64,000 bases of DNA from Lasioglossum baleicum (Eukaryota > Arthropoda > Insecta > Hymenoptera > Halictidae), in NCBI RefSeq assembly GCF_051020765.1, contig NC_134944.1:1736001-1800000 (forward strand), in the 5' to 3' direction. The position numbers and the translations under genes are program-made. Within the stretch, counting starts at the first letter, position 1, and the number at the start of each line of letters is the position of its first letter. Below are positions 11,544 through 23,254 of this stretch, in pieces. The notes beneath the pieces are model-generated. The model did not search any database, was not told the origin of the DNA, and saw only the letters and a program-made list of their open reading frames with translations.

Positions 11544-11559
11544 ATGCCGAAGAATAAGG
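11544..11559 (+). CDS. eIF1A: eIF1A coding exon 1 (5 codons plus 1 base)
   Basis: ATG CCG AAG AAT AAG G precedes GTTTGT. It supplies MPKNK, the invariant start of insect and vertebrate eIF1A, and pairs in phase 1 with the next exon. Confidence 0.95.
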
Positions 11560-13126
11560 GTTTGTAAACAATTCCATCCTATTATGTCTTTCTGTATTCC
11601 CGAAAAGTGTAGAATATCTATGTAGAAAGTCATGTAACTTTGAATGTGCAATGTGGTTAGTTGTCCTAACCTGTTAACGTCAACCTTGCGCCCGAAATAG
11701 TTTAACGCAGAGCAACTGAAACGCCTATTTCTTTTCGTTGAACGTTCGCCGTTCGAAATTCTCGGAAAAAAATGATGGTTTTAATGATTTCTCAGGAAAG
11801 GGAGGTAAAAACAGGAGAAGGGGTAAGAATGAAAACGAAACGGAGAAACGAGAGTTGGTGTTCAAAGAAGACGGACAAGGTAAAAAATTTCGCAACAAAA
11901 TTTCTTCGATGTTTGCACAAGGGGTGTTTCCAAGGTTCTACCTCGTTTATTCGAATTTTTTCGATGTTCATGCAATTTTATGAAGTGCTGTTTATTTATT
12001 GATTAACCGTTATGTGGCCAATTAAAAACCTTTTGTATTGGGTTGGAACAAATGTTCGTAGCGACTGTAAATTAAAATTGAAAGCTAGATATTCAGATAT
12101 TTATTCAATAATATATTTTCCATTCTGTTCTATTACTTTTTACTATTTTCGAGGTAACTTCTCGTGTTATTGAATAAACATATGAATAAATACCTTAATT
12201 TTATCTTTCATTCTTAATTTGAAAACGCTACAAACTTTCTTTCCAACCCAATATTTAACTTATTCGCACAAATTCTCATTTTAACTATACATGAATATTC
12301 AGAGAAATTCTGTAATATTTTTAGAGGAACATTAATGAATTGTCGAAAGATATGTAGTAAATGGGTACCTGGATACCTGATTGGATGCATAAGGATTAAA
12401 TGGCAAATTTCTGGATCCTTGGAAATTTCCCACATACATACAATATACATATACACATAGGTACATGTATGGAATTTTGTATTTTCCACAATGTTCTTTA
12501 GAATACGCACAAGTTACAAAGATGCTTGGTAACGGGAGACTAGAAGCAATGTGCTTCGACGGTGTGAAACGGTTGTGCCACATTCGAGGCAAGCTACGAA
12601 AAAAAGTATGGATCAATCAGGGTGACATTATATTAATCGGTTTGCGAGAGTATCAGAATGCCAAAGCCGATGTTATCTTGAAGTATACGTCAGATGAAGC
12701 TCGTAACTTGAAAACGTATGGCGAATTCCCAGAAACTGGTAAGTTTAAACGACCAACATTGTTGTTTTGTTCCGTGCCGATCTTTTGATAATTTTTAGAA
12801 GCCATAAATGCGTAAAGATTCACAGTCTGGTCACATATGGCACGGTACGTGTTAAAATAACGTGGACATTGCACTAAATTGAATTTTCCCTGTTACAGTA
12901 CGTATCAATGACACTGTCACCTTCGTCGAAGACGGTTTCGACGAGGATATTGAATTCGGCGATGAAATTAGCGATGATGACGAAGACGACGTTGACAATG
13001 TGAGTTCTTATTTTCGATACCATATGTTCTTGCCATGAATTTCTTAAAGAGTTTCTTTCGAATATTTATCATATCTTCAACATGAATTAAGGATAAATTA
13101 ATTTTTTCCATGCATTACAGATCTGA
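11544..13126 (+). CDS. eIF1A: Eukaryotic translation initiation factor 1A (eIF1A)
   Basis: The coding sequence joins 11544-11559, 11796-11879, 12502-12738, 12899-12999 and 13121-13126, giving 147 aa, the family length. eIF1A binds the A site of the 40S subunit, promotes scanning and start-codon choice with eIF1, and later interacts with eIF5B through its C-terminus. The spliced protein shows the basic N-terminal tail ([20 protein letters not shown]), the OB-fold core (CFDGVKRLCHIRGKLRKKVW and GDIILIGLREYQ), and the acidic C-tail ending DDVDNI, equivalent to the terminal DI contact. All introns are GT-AG and phases agree. Exon 1 contributes only 16 coding bases and the last exon only ATC TGA. 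The factor is single-domain and highly conserved, so the assignment is secure. Confidence 0.98.
11796..11879 (+). CDS. eIF1A: eIF1A coding exon 2
   Basis: After TTTCTCAG it encodes [20 protein letters not shown] and LVFKEDGQ, the basic tail and the first strand of the OB fold. It ends CAAG|GTAAAA. Confidence 0.97.
12038..12251. mobile_element. Mariner-like MITE in eIF1A intron 2
   Basis: The ends TTGGGTTGGAACAAATGTTC and, inverted, GAAAGTTTGTAGCG-type sequence closing with CCAACCCAA bound a 214-bp element flanked by TA on both sides. TTGGGTTGG ends and a TA duplication are typical of mariner elements. Confidence 0.75.
12502..12738 (+). CDS. eIF1A: eIF1A coding exon 3 (OB fold)
   Basis: It encodes EYAQVTKMLGNGRLEAMCFD through NLKTYGEFPET, the bulk of the OB fold and the following helix. 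The splice sites are TTTAG|AATAC and ACTG|GTAAGT. Confidence 0.98.
12899..12999 (+). CDS. eIF1A: eIF1A coding exon 4 (acidic tail)
   Basis: It encodes VRINDTVTFVEDGFDEDIEF and the acidic stretch SDDDEDDVDN. It ends in phase 0 before GTGAGT. The upstream intron (12739-12898) carries one end of the TAGACTGCGG family near 12801-12829. Confidence 0.97.
13121..13126 (+). CDS. eIF1A: eIF1A terminal coding exon (Ile and stop)
   Basis: After GCATTACAG the sequence ATC TGA supplies the final Ile. The family's C-terminus usually ends in Asp-Ile, so this two-codon coding exon restores the expected end. The rest of the exon is 3' untranslated, and an AATAAA at 13271 may be its signal. Confidence 0.9.
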   Translation: M

Positions 13127-13820
13127 TGACCTTCAGTATAATAATACTAAAAAGGTATGGATAAAAAGTACATGGAAACAGCTATTTGTTTTACAACGTG
13201 CTATCATTTGTCAGGCAATGAAAAATATTGATTTCTTTGGAAAGAAGTAGTTAATTTCTCTGTATCTATGAATAAATTTCGGATTGTGTGCATAATATTG
13301 TATTTCCGGTTCAGCATTATATCGGACGAGTTGAATTTCCAGAATTTGTAAAAGTTGAATTAGACTAAAAATAGTATTTGCTATACAACCAGTCGTTTGC
13401 TGTCATGTGATTTCACGTCGAGCGTCTCATCTCTCTCCGAAAGATATATTTTCAAGATTTCTCTAACAGAAGTTTTAATCGCGGAAGATCACATTGCATA
13501 TAGATAGTTAATATTATTATCATAGTATTACTCTATTGTCTTCATAAACAACTTTGTTTCTTTTGTATATTATTTCGTTTGATATTGAACGAATATTGCT
13601 ACGATTTTAAACGGGAAATGAGAAATATAGCGAGCACTAGATATATCACGATATAATTCAGTATCTATTAAGAGGCGGTCATTAAATCATCCGTTGTACA
13701 ACATAATGATGCGACTTACACAAAAGAGTTGTTTTTGTAATTGTATTTTATAGACAGCTGAGTATAATTTTAAGACCAGAATTATTAGTTATGTGGATAT
13801 GAAAGCAATATATATATATA

Positions 13821-14483
13821 TACAGGGTGAGTCACCAAACGTTACCACCTCAAATATCTTTGTTGTTTCTAAAGATACGTAAAATATGGTAAGGACAAAG
13901 TTGAATGGTACAATGGTGCTGACACGATGCAAAAAAAAATTTTGTTTTTATGTAATTTTTTCTAGAGATATGAAGGTGACCTTCATTTTTTTAAATGGAA
14001 TGAGGTATTTTTTAATACATCAATCGATGCAGCTGGACATTCGTTATAATAAAGTACTAACCTATGTATGTCGAAAAGTTATTAGTTCAGGAGATATTTC
14101 AATTTAAATAACTCTAAAACACCATTACTTTCGTGATAAGACGTTACATAAGTAAGTAAACACTGACGTCGTAGTACGACAGTAATGGTATTTTAGAGTT
14201 ATTTAAATTGAAATATCTCCTGAACTAATAACTTTTCGACATACATAGGTTAGTACTTTATTATAACGAATGTCCAGCTGCATCGATTGATGTATTAAAA
14301 AATACCTCATTCCATTTAAAAAAATGAAGGTCACCTTCATATCTCTGAAAAAATGACATAAAAACAAAATTTTTTTTTGCATCGTGTCAGCCCCATTGTA
14401 CCATTCAACTTTGTCCTTACCATATTTTACGTATCTTTAGAAACAACAAAGATATTTGAGGTGGTAACGTTTGGTAACTCACC

Positions 14484-14488
<5 letters not shown>
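13821..14488. mobile_element. Near-perfect palindromic (foldback) element, 668 bp
   Basis: Both ends read inward as CAGGGTGAGT(CAC)CAAACGTTACC or close to it. The arms of about 310 bp are almost exact reverse complements around position 14154, with a short spacer. The element sits inside a TA microsatellite, fitting insertion at TA. It has no recognisable transposase. Confidence 0.85.

Positions 14489-14542
<54 letters not shown>
14489..14542. repeat. (TA)n microsatellite
   Basis: An uninterrupted TA run directly abuts the palindromic element, and a shorter run lies on its other side (13808-13822), so the element probably split one microsatellite. Confidence 0.9.
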
Positions 14543-14543
<1 letters not shown>

Positions 14544-16004
14544 CTAACAATACAAGCGTAATAAAATTCCATTTAGAAATAATCGTGAAATACGAAATAG
14601 CAAATCTTTTAACTAAAGGATGAATATGTTTCAGACTCATTTTACTTTCTCGAATTGAATTACATTACATCTTTCGTTCTCGGAAAATCTCATAAATACT
14701 ATCCTTTTTATTTCAATAGATGGAACACGAAAAATTCAATGGAATATACAGATTACAACTGTTTTTTGTATAAAACAATGATTCAATGAATGTGTACTAA
14801 AGAAAATTAATGTCAACTGTTATGATAATGAATAAAAATCTATAAAACACCAAAGTGTCGATTTTTTCATATATATGTATAAGTTAACAATTGAAGAAAT
14901 TGAACTGTTAAAGTTCACAAGTAAGAAAGATAATTGAAAAATAAATTGGGGGACGAGGTATAGATCCTTCCACGTCTCACTCCCTTTTTCGTTGCAAGTA
15001 TGTCGTGAATTGTAATGCAACAGTTTATTTATTACATTGTCGTTGATAACTCTATCACATAATAGTAATAGTATATGGTAAAATCATAGGTTTTCCTTTC
15101 CTCTGTCGATTTTTGATATCGTACGCCATACGATGGCATTATAATTTTCTCAACGTAACATTGTGATATTTTACGAAGGTTTCTCTCAAGCTTAGAGGAA
15201 AATTGTTAGCCGCGCGGCGTGTACGCGTTAAATTCACAGAACAGACCAGAACACATTGTAGAAAAAAGTTACATTCAGAACTAGAAGCGTACTGATGCGA
15301 TACTGAATGTTAAATACCTCTTTAATTCGAACGCATGTTAATGAAACGACGTTGAAATCATCGCACACCATTTTTTTCATCTTTTTACAACAGTAATACA
15401 ATAGAGCTAGCTGGAGGAAAACGGTTTTGGGCAAAGTCAGACATAATCGGAGACAACTATAATACACGTCTCCGATCGATTATACATATTAATTCTGTTT
15501 AACAATCTTTCTTTTTAGCAATAAATAGCGTCTTTATGAAATTAGTAAAGATCGATGTGTAAAACAAGTTAGATATTCTCTTAAATGTGTTTTTAGTTTT
15601 TATACAGTTCTCGATCGTTATAGGAATCAATGAAAAAACTTTCATTGGAGTATCGTTATAGTAGAAAATTTAGCGTTAAGCGAGTAAAGAAATTACGGGC
15701 TCTCAGAGTTTTTCATTCATATTACATTTTACCGTCACAGAGAATCGAATAAATTACTCGGACTGAAAAATAGCTGTTTCACAGAGAATTACAAAATGTA
15801 TATTTTCACTCAATCGTAACGTTACTGGCTTCTAGCGAATATCACAAAGAGCAAAACAGATACAACAATCTTTAGTTAGAAGAATATACGAAAACTTCTT
15901 CGTTCTTCATTTTACAAAAATCACTGCTTAGCGAAACGGATCGAATCGATTCGACTATGTACAATTTACTGCGGCGAAACGTTCGCAAATCAAAATAATA
16001 TAAC

Positions 16005-16184
16005 TAGACTGCTGATCTCTATGCATTTATGGCTTGAAAAAATGTTCAAAGAATGCTGGAACATAAAATTCCACAAAATTTACAAAGACTACTATCTCTC
16101 ACTGATAAGAAAACATTTTAGATGATTCCATTTTCTTAAAACTTGCCTAGAAAAATTGAAGATTGCAAAAACATCCGCAGTCTA
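16005..16184. mobile_element. MITE of the TAGACTGCGG family
   Basis: The ends TAGACTGCTGATCTCTATGC and, inverted, GCAAAAACATCCGCAGTCTA bound a 180-bp element. An internal GGCTTGAAAAAATGTTC resembles the copy at 49787-49918. Confidence 0.7.
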
Positions 16185-16209
16185 AATATAACCGATATAA
16201 ACAATAAGA

Positions 16210-16429
16210 TTAACCCTTTGCACTCGAAGCTATTTTAGCTCGAAAATGAAAGATTTTTCGGACCTAGAATATTTCCATTCCCTATGATCTTTTCGAAATT
16301 TTATGGATATGAAATTGGTATAATACACGATTAGGTACCGGTATATTTAATACTGTAAACAATACTTTGAATAATGGTACAGCAATTATAGTGGCGCCTC
16401 AGAGTCACCGTTCGAGTGCCGAGGGTTAA
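16210..16429. mobile_element. TTAA-flanked MITE (TTAACCCTTTGCACTCG family)
   Basis: It begins TTAACCCTTTGCACTCGAAG and ends with the inverse, TTCGAGTGCCGAGGGTTAA, spanning 220 bp. TTAA at both borders is the piggyBac-type target site. Related copies are at 20399-20619 and 47273-47724. Confidence 0.75.
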
Positions 16430-18358
16430 ATACTGTGAATACAAGAAGGGAAAGTATATTTTCGTAATCCTATTGGTCATCGTATTTTCATTAGCCAGTA
16501 AAGTTACCACGGTCGACTTTCAATATATAGCTCGATTTCGCGCGTCTCTTTATCAACGTACGCGCGACATAGTAAAGGTAGTAGTGACTCGTAAAAAATG
16601 TTACTAACATACGGGACAGAAATGACACGATGAATGAAAAATCCGTTATCGACTTTACAATGTCTTCTCGTCGTTATTACAAGTGGCTTGGCGGTTGTTA
16701 CGGTATCGTAGAAGGGGGGAAAAATATGTTTCTCGTTCTTCGTTTAAATACAAACCATTTTCTGTGTGTATTCGTAGCAGTCGGAATATTTAAATGCCAG
16801 TATCGCAACGCCTGCAATCGGTTTCACAATAAACGTTACACGACAGTATACATGGGAGCATAATGTTTTATTCCTTTTTTTTTTTTTGATGCGTGCGTGA
16901 TTGTGCCTTTGGTCCTTAGGTCAGATAGGCTCTAGGCAAAGTCTATTAAACATAGAATAACAGTCATTATAGATAATAATTTATAAACTTCAGATGCGTA
17001 ATCATATCATTCTTCAATATATTATACATTAATAGAATACCTTATTTAAAGTATATTTTGTTCTGCGTTTTGGACTGCGTAACGACGCGTTCCTTCGAAG
17101 CAGCTTTCAAACAATGCTTTCCGCTCTGTGCTCAGCTTTGTACGTTGAATCGATTCCAACCGAGACGGTTTAGACAATACAAAATGACTTTTTAACGTAC
17201 TATGCGAATAGAGAGGTTTGGTGGACAACAGAGTTTAGACATAATTTAGACTCGCATAATATAAGACTGGTTACTTGCTGATCGCTTACACATTGACTGG
17301 TAATGTTTACGCGCGAAGCCAAGCACGGTAGAAAGCATTCTCTCTCGAGGCAAATTGGAAGCACAACCGTTGCTCAGTCCAGAACACTCTGTATTCTGTT
17401 ATTTTTGTCATCTTTCATTTAAATACATACTATATGATTCCTTTCTGTGCCGTTTTTAAAACTGTGTTATACACTGAAAGCTATTGCGGCTTAAACATTA
17501 AAACGTATTTCATCTCTTAATCGTTTGAACGTCACGAATAAACACACATTTTTTCCCCTATAGTCGTCGCGTCGTATTCGCCCGATGATTCGTTTAAATA
17601 TTCTCGATTTCTTTTTTTTTTGATCGTTCGCAGTGTGGTCGCAGTTTAATTTACATGAATCGCAACACACGTGTTCATCAAACGTTCCCCTCGATCCCAC
17701 GATCTCGTTTGACTTGTCGCTAACAATTTGTCCCGATGGTTCTCTCTCAGCTATATAAATAAAATATCCGTGTTATAATATTGCAATTATTACAATCGTA
17801 TAATAGTACATTTATATAGGTATACGCTAAGAAATTATTATATATACAATTAAAAATTGTTAGGAAATATTGTTGTTTCTTTTAAATAAGTTAAATTTAC
17901 ATATTGTATCCCGGATTCAGAAAAACATTCGGTCCCTCGTTGCGATCCGGATTATTGTCTTCTGGATCGCGACGAGGATTCGCAGAGTTTTTCTTTTAGA
18001 ATCTCTCTTTTATATATTTGTATCCTGTGTCTTCTCTCTCTGTGTGTGTGTCTGTAGATGTGTGTACGTGTTCGTGTATACGCGTGTATCAGTGTGACTC
18101 AAGTGGTATTGCAGACCTATGAAGCGCGGATAGATATACAATCGTCCTAAAGCTAAAACGAACGACTCGGCGAGTTTCGCGGGTTCGGCCCGCGAGATCT
18201 ATCGATCACGTTCGTTCCTCGGATCGTTTACAAATCTAGATACCGGCGTGGAGTTGGTCGAGCCTGCATGTAGACGCGAACGAGCCCTAATTTCATCTTT
18301 CTGCTCGCGTTTTCCACGCTGTTCCAGCGATTCTCACTCTCATATACTCTCGTATTCT

Positions 18359-18420
18359 CACTCTCTCTCTCTCTCTCTCTTTCGTTCTCTCTCTCTTTTT
18401 AACTTCTCTCTTTTCGCTTG
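18359..18420. repeat. CT-rich simple repeat
   Basis: Long runs of TCTCTC with CTCTCT-TTTT interruptions. A second low-complexity tract, CTT repeats, lies at 18825-18860. Neither is coding. Confidence 0.85.
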
Positions 18421-19124
18421 TCGAACAACTCGAGAAAGGCGTTGTACATGGACGGGTTAGCTTAGCGAAGATTAGCGGATCACGCCATTGATCGGTGGAT
18501 CGCGATTAGCTAGTCGATCGCAAAAGTGTTCGAACGTAAACGCGTTAAGGCAACAGAACTCTAACCGAAAAAGGCAAGCAAAATGTCGAAGCGTAGGCCA
18601 TGAGTGTGATAGTAAAATTGTCGTGCATGCTCTTTCGATTCCTTCTCGAACGAAACGCTGCAACGATTTCTCCGGAGATCGAAGAGATCGTTTCTCCTTG
18701 ATCTATGGATTGAGAGGTGTCCGGCCAGACGTTCGAGGATGCGCCCAGCTAGACTCGACGCGGCTTCGTTCTCGAATTATAATGCTACGGAAATTTCTTG
18801 AAGTTGTTGTTTTTCGCGTTCTTCTTCATCTTCTTCTTCTTCTTCTTCTTCTTCTTCTTCTAGCCGAAAGATCCGTTTCCGTCGTTCCCGTGATCGCTCG
18901 TTCACTGATCCCGCCTTTCCTCCATCATGAACTTCTGCATCGCGTCTCGTAGATCATCTGCGCCGCTAATGGTCGTTGTCACTTGAGTTACTGTTCTCGT
19001 TATTCTGGAAAAGACGTTTTCACGTATGTACATTTGTTTTCGAAACAATGGTGTTGACATGGCTTTTGCAATTATAGAGGATTTACTGTACTTTTGTTGT
19101 CAGTGTTTCAGAAAATTGTTAATG

Positions 19125-19250
19125 TACGGACTGCGGAACTTGATGCGAAACCAAATTGAATGATATTTAATTCGAAAAATGTTCGAACCAACAACTTTGA
19201 ACTTGATCTACTCAATTTTTCGATGCATTTTCATAAAGATCCGCAGTCTA
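19125..19250. mobile_element. MITE of the TAGACTGCGG family
   Basis: A diverged left end, GGACTGCGGAACTTGATGC, and a well-kept right end, CATAAAGATCCGCAGTCTA, bound about 126 bp. Confidence 0.55.
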
Positions 19251-20398
19251 TTAACGAATAAGAACGTGATTTCCGGTGTCGCTGTTCGCGTTGTCTCTGG
19301 TTACCTTTCCTGTGTGTCAGGGTCCACTTCTGTCGTTGTCGTTTCCATGAAGGATGGCTCACTGTGTTGCAAAAAGTCAGATTCTGCGTAACAAACGATA
19401 AACTGGTCAAAATCCGTTCTCCGCGAATTTTCGGTAATGCGTTTTCTCTTACTATCTTAGGCGGTTCACATAGATATACAAGTACCAATTTGTATAGATC
19501 TCTCAATTTTACATCATGCCCAAAACAAGGGGTAATTACTAGACACATATAAAAAAAGTAACAACATCACTATACATTTGACGATACATAATATAATATA
19601 ATACGCATTTTCACTCAAATCAGCCAACTATGCAACCGCTTTTCTTACACTTCGCTTATCATTTTCCCCGCGCGATTACTTTCAATTCGTTAAAAACCTC
19701 TTACACCGCGATAAACCACATCGAAACATTCGGAATCGACTCGTTATGCTTCGATCGAAATGTTTATCGCGTGTAAGCGTTCTTTCGAGTTTAATCGGAA
19801 ATGATGTGAACGTGATCTGAATTAGAATTCCGCAAAATCGGGTAGAATTTTCAAGTACTACGCACTAATAGCAGCGCTTGAGAGTCGCACTCGATCGTTC
19901 GAGAGTAATTATTGCATTGTTCTGAATCCTTGCAAGAAAGATTTCGATCCACTGGACGCTTTTATCAATGAACATCGGTGCACTTTCGATAGTAATCGAA
20001 CGGAAGATAAATCCAAGCGTGTCGCACCGTAATGAACAAGTTACAAGAAAGATTATTCGATTTGAATCGAATTCGAAGATATTAGAATTGTGGTGCGCGT
20101 GTCTCTTCGGCCGAATTACTCGAAAATGTCGAGGATTCATCAAGAAAACACTGTGAAAGGAAACCTTCCTTGTAGGCGGGACTGTGCTGCACGCAGCGAG
20201 CTCGTGTGAAGCGCTGATAAAAGCTACTGAATAATAAAGCGTTTAGCAGTTAGTCAATTAGGTAATATTCTCCGGGTACAACAGAAGAGTATATTGTCTA
20301 CGGTGAAAAACAGAAAGGGGGTTCCTTCGGTGGAAAATAAGTATGTAAGGACTAAGAAAAAACTCCTAGAAAGAAACCCCAACAAAATTCGAAACGAG

Positions 20399-20619
20399 TT
20401 AACCCTTCGCGCTCGGAGCTGTCCTAATTCGAAAACCGATTTAATTCTCAATTAATAAAACCAAAGTAGAATTTGGTTTCGGTTTAAAGGCAATTAGTAG
20501 CATAGATATTTGTTAGACTCTGTTCAGAATCTTCATCACGAGTCAGACACGATATTGTAGGGGAAGGGGTTAATAATGCAATAAATATTTTCAATCACCA
20601 CCGGAGCGCAAAGGGCTAA
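20399..20619. mobile_element. TTAA-flanked MITE (TTAACCCTTTGCACTCG family)
   Basis: It starts TTAACCCTTCGCGCTCGGAG and ends GGAGCGCAAAGGGCTAA, spanning 221 bp, almost the same length as the copy at 16210-16429. Confidence 0.7.
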
Positions 20620-22572
20620 ACAATAAAAAATCTCTATATTCGAGGTCTCGGAAAAAATACTAGAACTACGCAAAAAAATAGGGAATCTGTCGAACTGCTG
20701 TTCAAAGAAGGAACAAAATTACGCTACAAGAACGTGTACGCTAGATTATTATTGGTTCGACGAAAGAATTATCGATAAAAGAACCGCTAAAAGGGAACAC
20801 GATCGACAAAACGATTATTTAATCGATTCCCAACGTCTAGGAGAACCAAAGAATTTTACGAGTTGCACAATATTGTAATAATATGGTCAACGATCATTAA
20901 TAGGTTTCGAGATAGTGGATAAAATCTGTTCACGTATCAACAGTGTCGTACTTACAATTTTCGACCGAGGAAAACTGTCTCTGGTTTTGACCGTAGCTCA
21001 TTGAAACACCCTGTGTATTATAGTGGCAACAAGTTTAAAGGGCCGCGTACTAACTACCATCAGTTAGCGTTGTTAGACGAACGGTCAAGTATTGCTTGAA
21101 GAATTATTCGCTGCAGAGAGTTCGATTGTGTGTTATTACGGAGAGGAAGAGGCATCTTCGCGCATTCTCGCAGGCCTGTGCTTCGACGTGGTTTCTTCCG
21201 ATTAAATTATACAGCAACATCGTTATTTCAGAGAAATGGTGGAGCAATTTATTGGATTTAGGCTCGTGGGTCCTTTCGAGGTTTCTCAACAAATTATATT
21301 CAACTATTTCCTCGCACTAGACATTTCAAACACTTCGGATAAAAATCTGTAGAATTGAAAAAACCAGCGAAACTAATAAGATACAAATCTCACATTGTGC
21401 AACGAGTCTTTTCGAGCCTCGAAAGGACAGAGATTCGTGAGAAACGGGACGCCAATTATTCCGGAAAGACTCGATCGGAAGAAACAACCACAATTATTCG
21501 CAACGCAGTGAAAACTTGCCAGTCGATTATGGACTGACAAGTGCTCTAAACGCTGAAAGGAGCGCTTCCGCTCTCGCCATGATCGACGAACAATGAAAAA
21601 GAAAACAAGAGAACAATCAGGGAATGAAAGAACGCTGTCCTACTATGTAGATTATGGCGTTTTGCATTGACATTCCGAAAGCGAATGAGAGGTATGATTG
21701 ATCGAGATGTTCGAATATACAATCGTTTTCGTTTTTGCATGGTGTATGGGCACAATAATCTCGTGTCGACACGCAGAATGTATACATAGAGATTAATAGA
21801 TTAGCTACTTACATGACGATTCGCCTAACAATCCTAACCTGTCTAAAAATAATACGATTTGTTGGTCCCTCTACACTTTAGCTTTATCTTGAGTTGCTTA
21901 TTGTCAGAAGAGCTAGAAAGGGTAAAATAGTGAAAAAACTAGAATGAAACCAAACGTGAGAAACGAGCTCTTCTCTCTCGGTTTTCTCTTTTTTTTTTTT
22001 CTTTAAATATTTTCAGGGGGAAAACGTGCATCAAGCGAATAAAAAACAAACAGAAACGGTGATATATTTGATCAGTCGAGGGAGTAGTAAAACGATGGAG
22101 AAATCATAATAAAAATGTAGACAGATTCAAAGAATAATTATTATCGGCGTGTGAAAACGCTGCGGGAGACAACGTAAGACTTTTCACAGACTATAGATGC
22201 AATTTAGGGTCATGCAAGGTGTTGATTATAATCAATAAATCATGCAGAACATTCGCTATCACGGTGGGGTCGATCGAACCTGTTAGAAAAAGAAAGCTTG
22301 TATATTGTAGACGCGATCCATCATCGGAAGATTATTTGTCGAAGATCGATTCGATCATCTATCGGAAACTGCGAGATCCTTTTCTATTTACACTTTCCTA
22401 ACGAAATACTCGTCGATTTTCTGGGACACTGCATACCTTCGCAAACCTAACTCTCGTCGAGCATGTTCGCCTAAAATTTCGATGGGGATTGTATAATACA
22501 GTGTGACGTGTGTTAAATATTCCTAAAATGTTTGTCGAAGTTCCATTGAAATTTCTCTGTTGAGAATGCTAT

Positions 22573-22739
22573 TAGCAGACAGCGGATCTTCACGCGAAAT
22601 AGAAATGTTCTACCTGAATCGCAACAAACTGGACTGAAATGGAAATTGATTTTTAGTGGGTTGAAGGTAATATGAACAGAGTATGTATATTCTTGAATTC
22701 TTCTAACGTGTAAACGGATGCATCAAATCCGCTGTCTAG
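22573..22739. mobile_element. MITE of the TAGACTGCGG family
   Basis: The ends TAGCAGACAGCGGATCTTCA and, inverted, GCATCAAATCCGCTGTCTA bound 167 bp. It resembles the truncated copy at 1541. Confidence 0.65.
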
Positions 22740-22889
22740 CTATTAGAAACATTTCGCGACAGAATTTGGAAGCGTTTAAATATGTTTTAGACACACTGAC
22801 TTTCGTACCACCCGGTTAGCATACAGTCAAACATTTTCGGAACATTGATAGTCGTCTGTGTCGAGTGATGTGTATCTGACCAGTTTGTT

Positions 22890-23254
22890 CTAAACGACAA
22901 TTGCAAATTTTGGGCATGGGACGAGTATCCAGAGCGTTACATGGTTGACTAAAAAACGAAACAGCGTACACGGCGCTTTGTATTCTCTCTTTTCGTTTTT
23001 TTTTTTAAGAAATAAATAAAAAATGAAGGGTAAATCGTACCCAGCTTGCCTCGGGTAATTGTTAGAGAGGGTGTAGATGGCACGTTCGAATGTTTGTGGC
23101 TCCAGGGTAAGAAAAATTGCTAGTAGGACCACCAACGTAGCGGCGGCTACGCTCATCCAACACGCGCAGCCTGCTCTACCGGAAGTCTTCGTCCTAGGCG
23201 TTCCCTCAACCGTGCTCGGGCAAACTGACCGTATCGAACTGTCTGTTTCTGTCA
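22890..23254 (-). CDS. Possible alternative C-terminal exon of Ank2 with a transmembrane segment
   Basis: After an acceptor (TTTAAG or, six bases on, GTGACAG) the frame reads a hydrophilic start (TETDSSIRSVCPSTVEG), a Cys-rich turn (GRAGCACW), then a clear hydrophobic helix (MSVAAATLVVLLAIFLTLEP) and about 70 further residues to a stop. The required incoming phase is 1. That is the phase left by a possible GACCAAG|GTACCG donor inside the Ank2 C-terminal exon at about 26109, so the two could be joined. It could also be the last exon of an unrelated tail-anchored protein or a chance frame. No domain was recognised, and the poly-Lys, AT-rich end is weak as coding sequence. Confidence 0.35.

Larger units (their letters stand above)
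13127..22889. other. Long non-coding interval between eIF1A and Ank2
   Basis: No gene was recognised over about 9.8 kb. It could contain a long 3' untranslated region of Ank2 transcripts on the minus strand, which neuronal genes often have, but no direct signal proves it. It holds a 668-bp palindrome (13821-14488), TA microsatellites, two TTAA-flanked MITEs (16210-16429 and 20399-20619), three TAGACTGCGG elements (16005-16184, 19125-19250, 22573-22739), a CT-rich tract at 18359-18420 and a CTT tract at 18825-18860. Confidence 0.5.

Noticed and set aside
13886..14107. 74-codon frame inside the 668-bp palindrome
   Set aside because: It is in one arm of a non-coding foldback element, with the mirror arm broken by changes, and has no transposase features.
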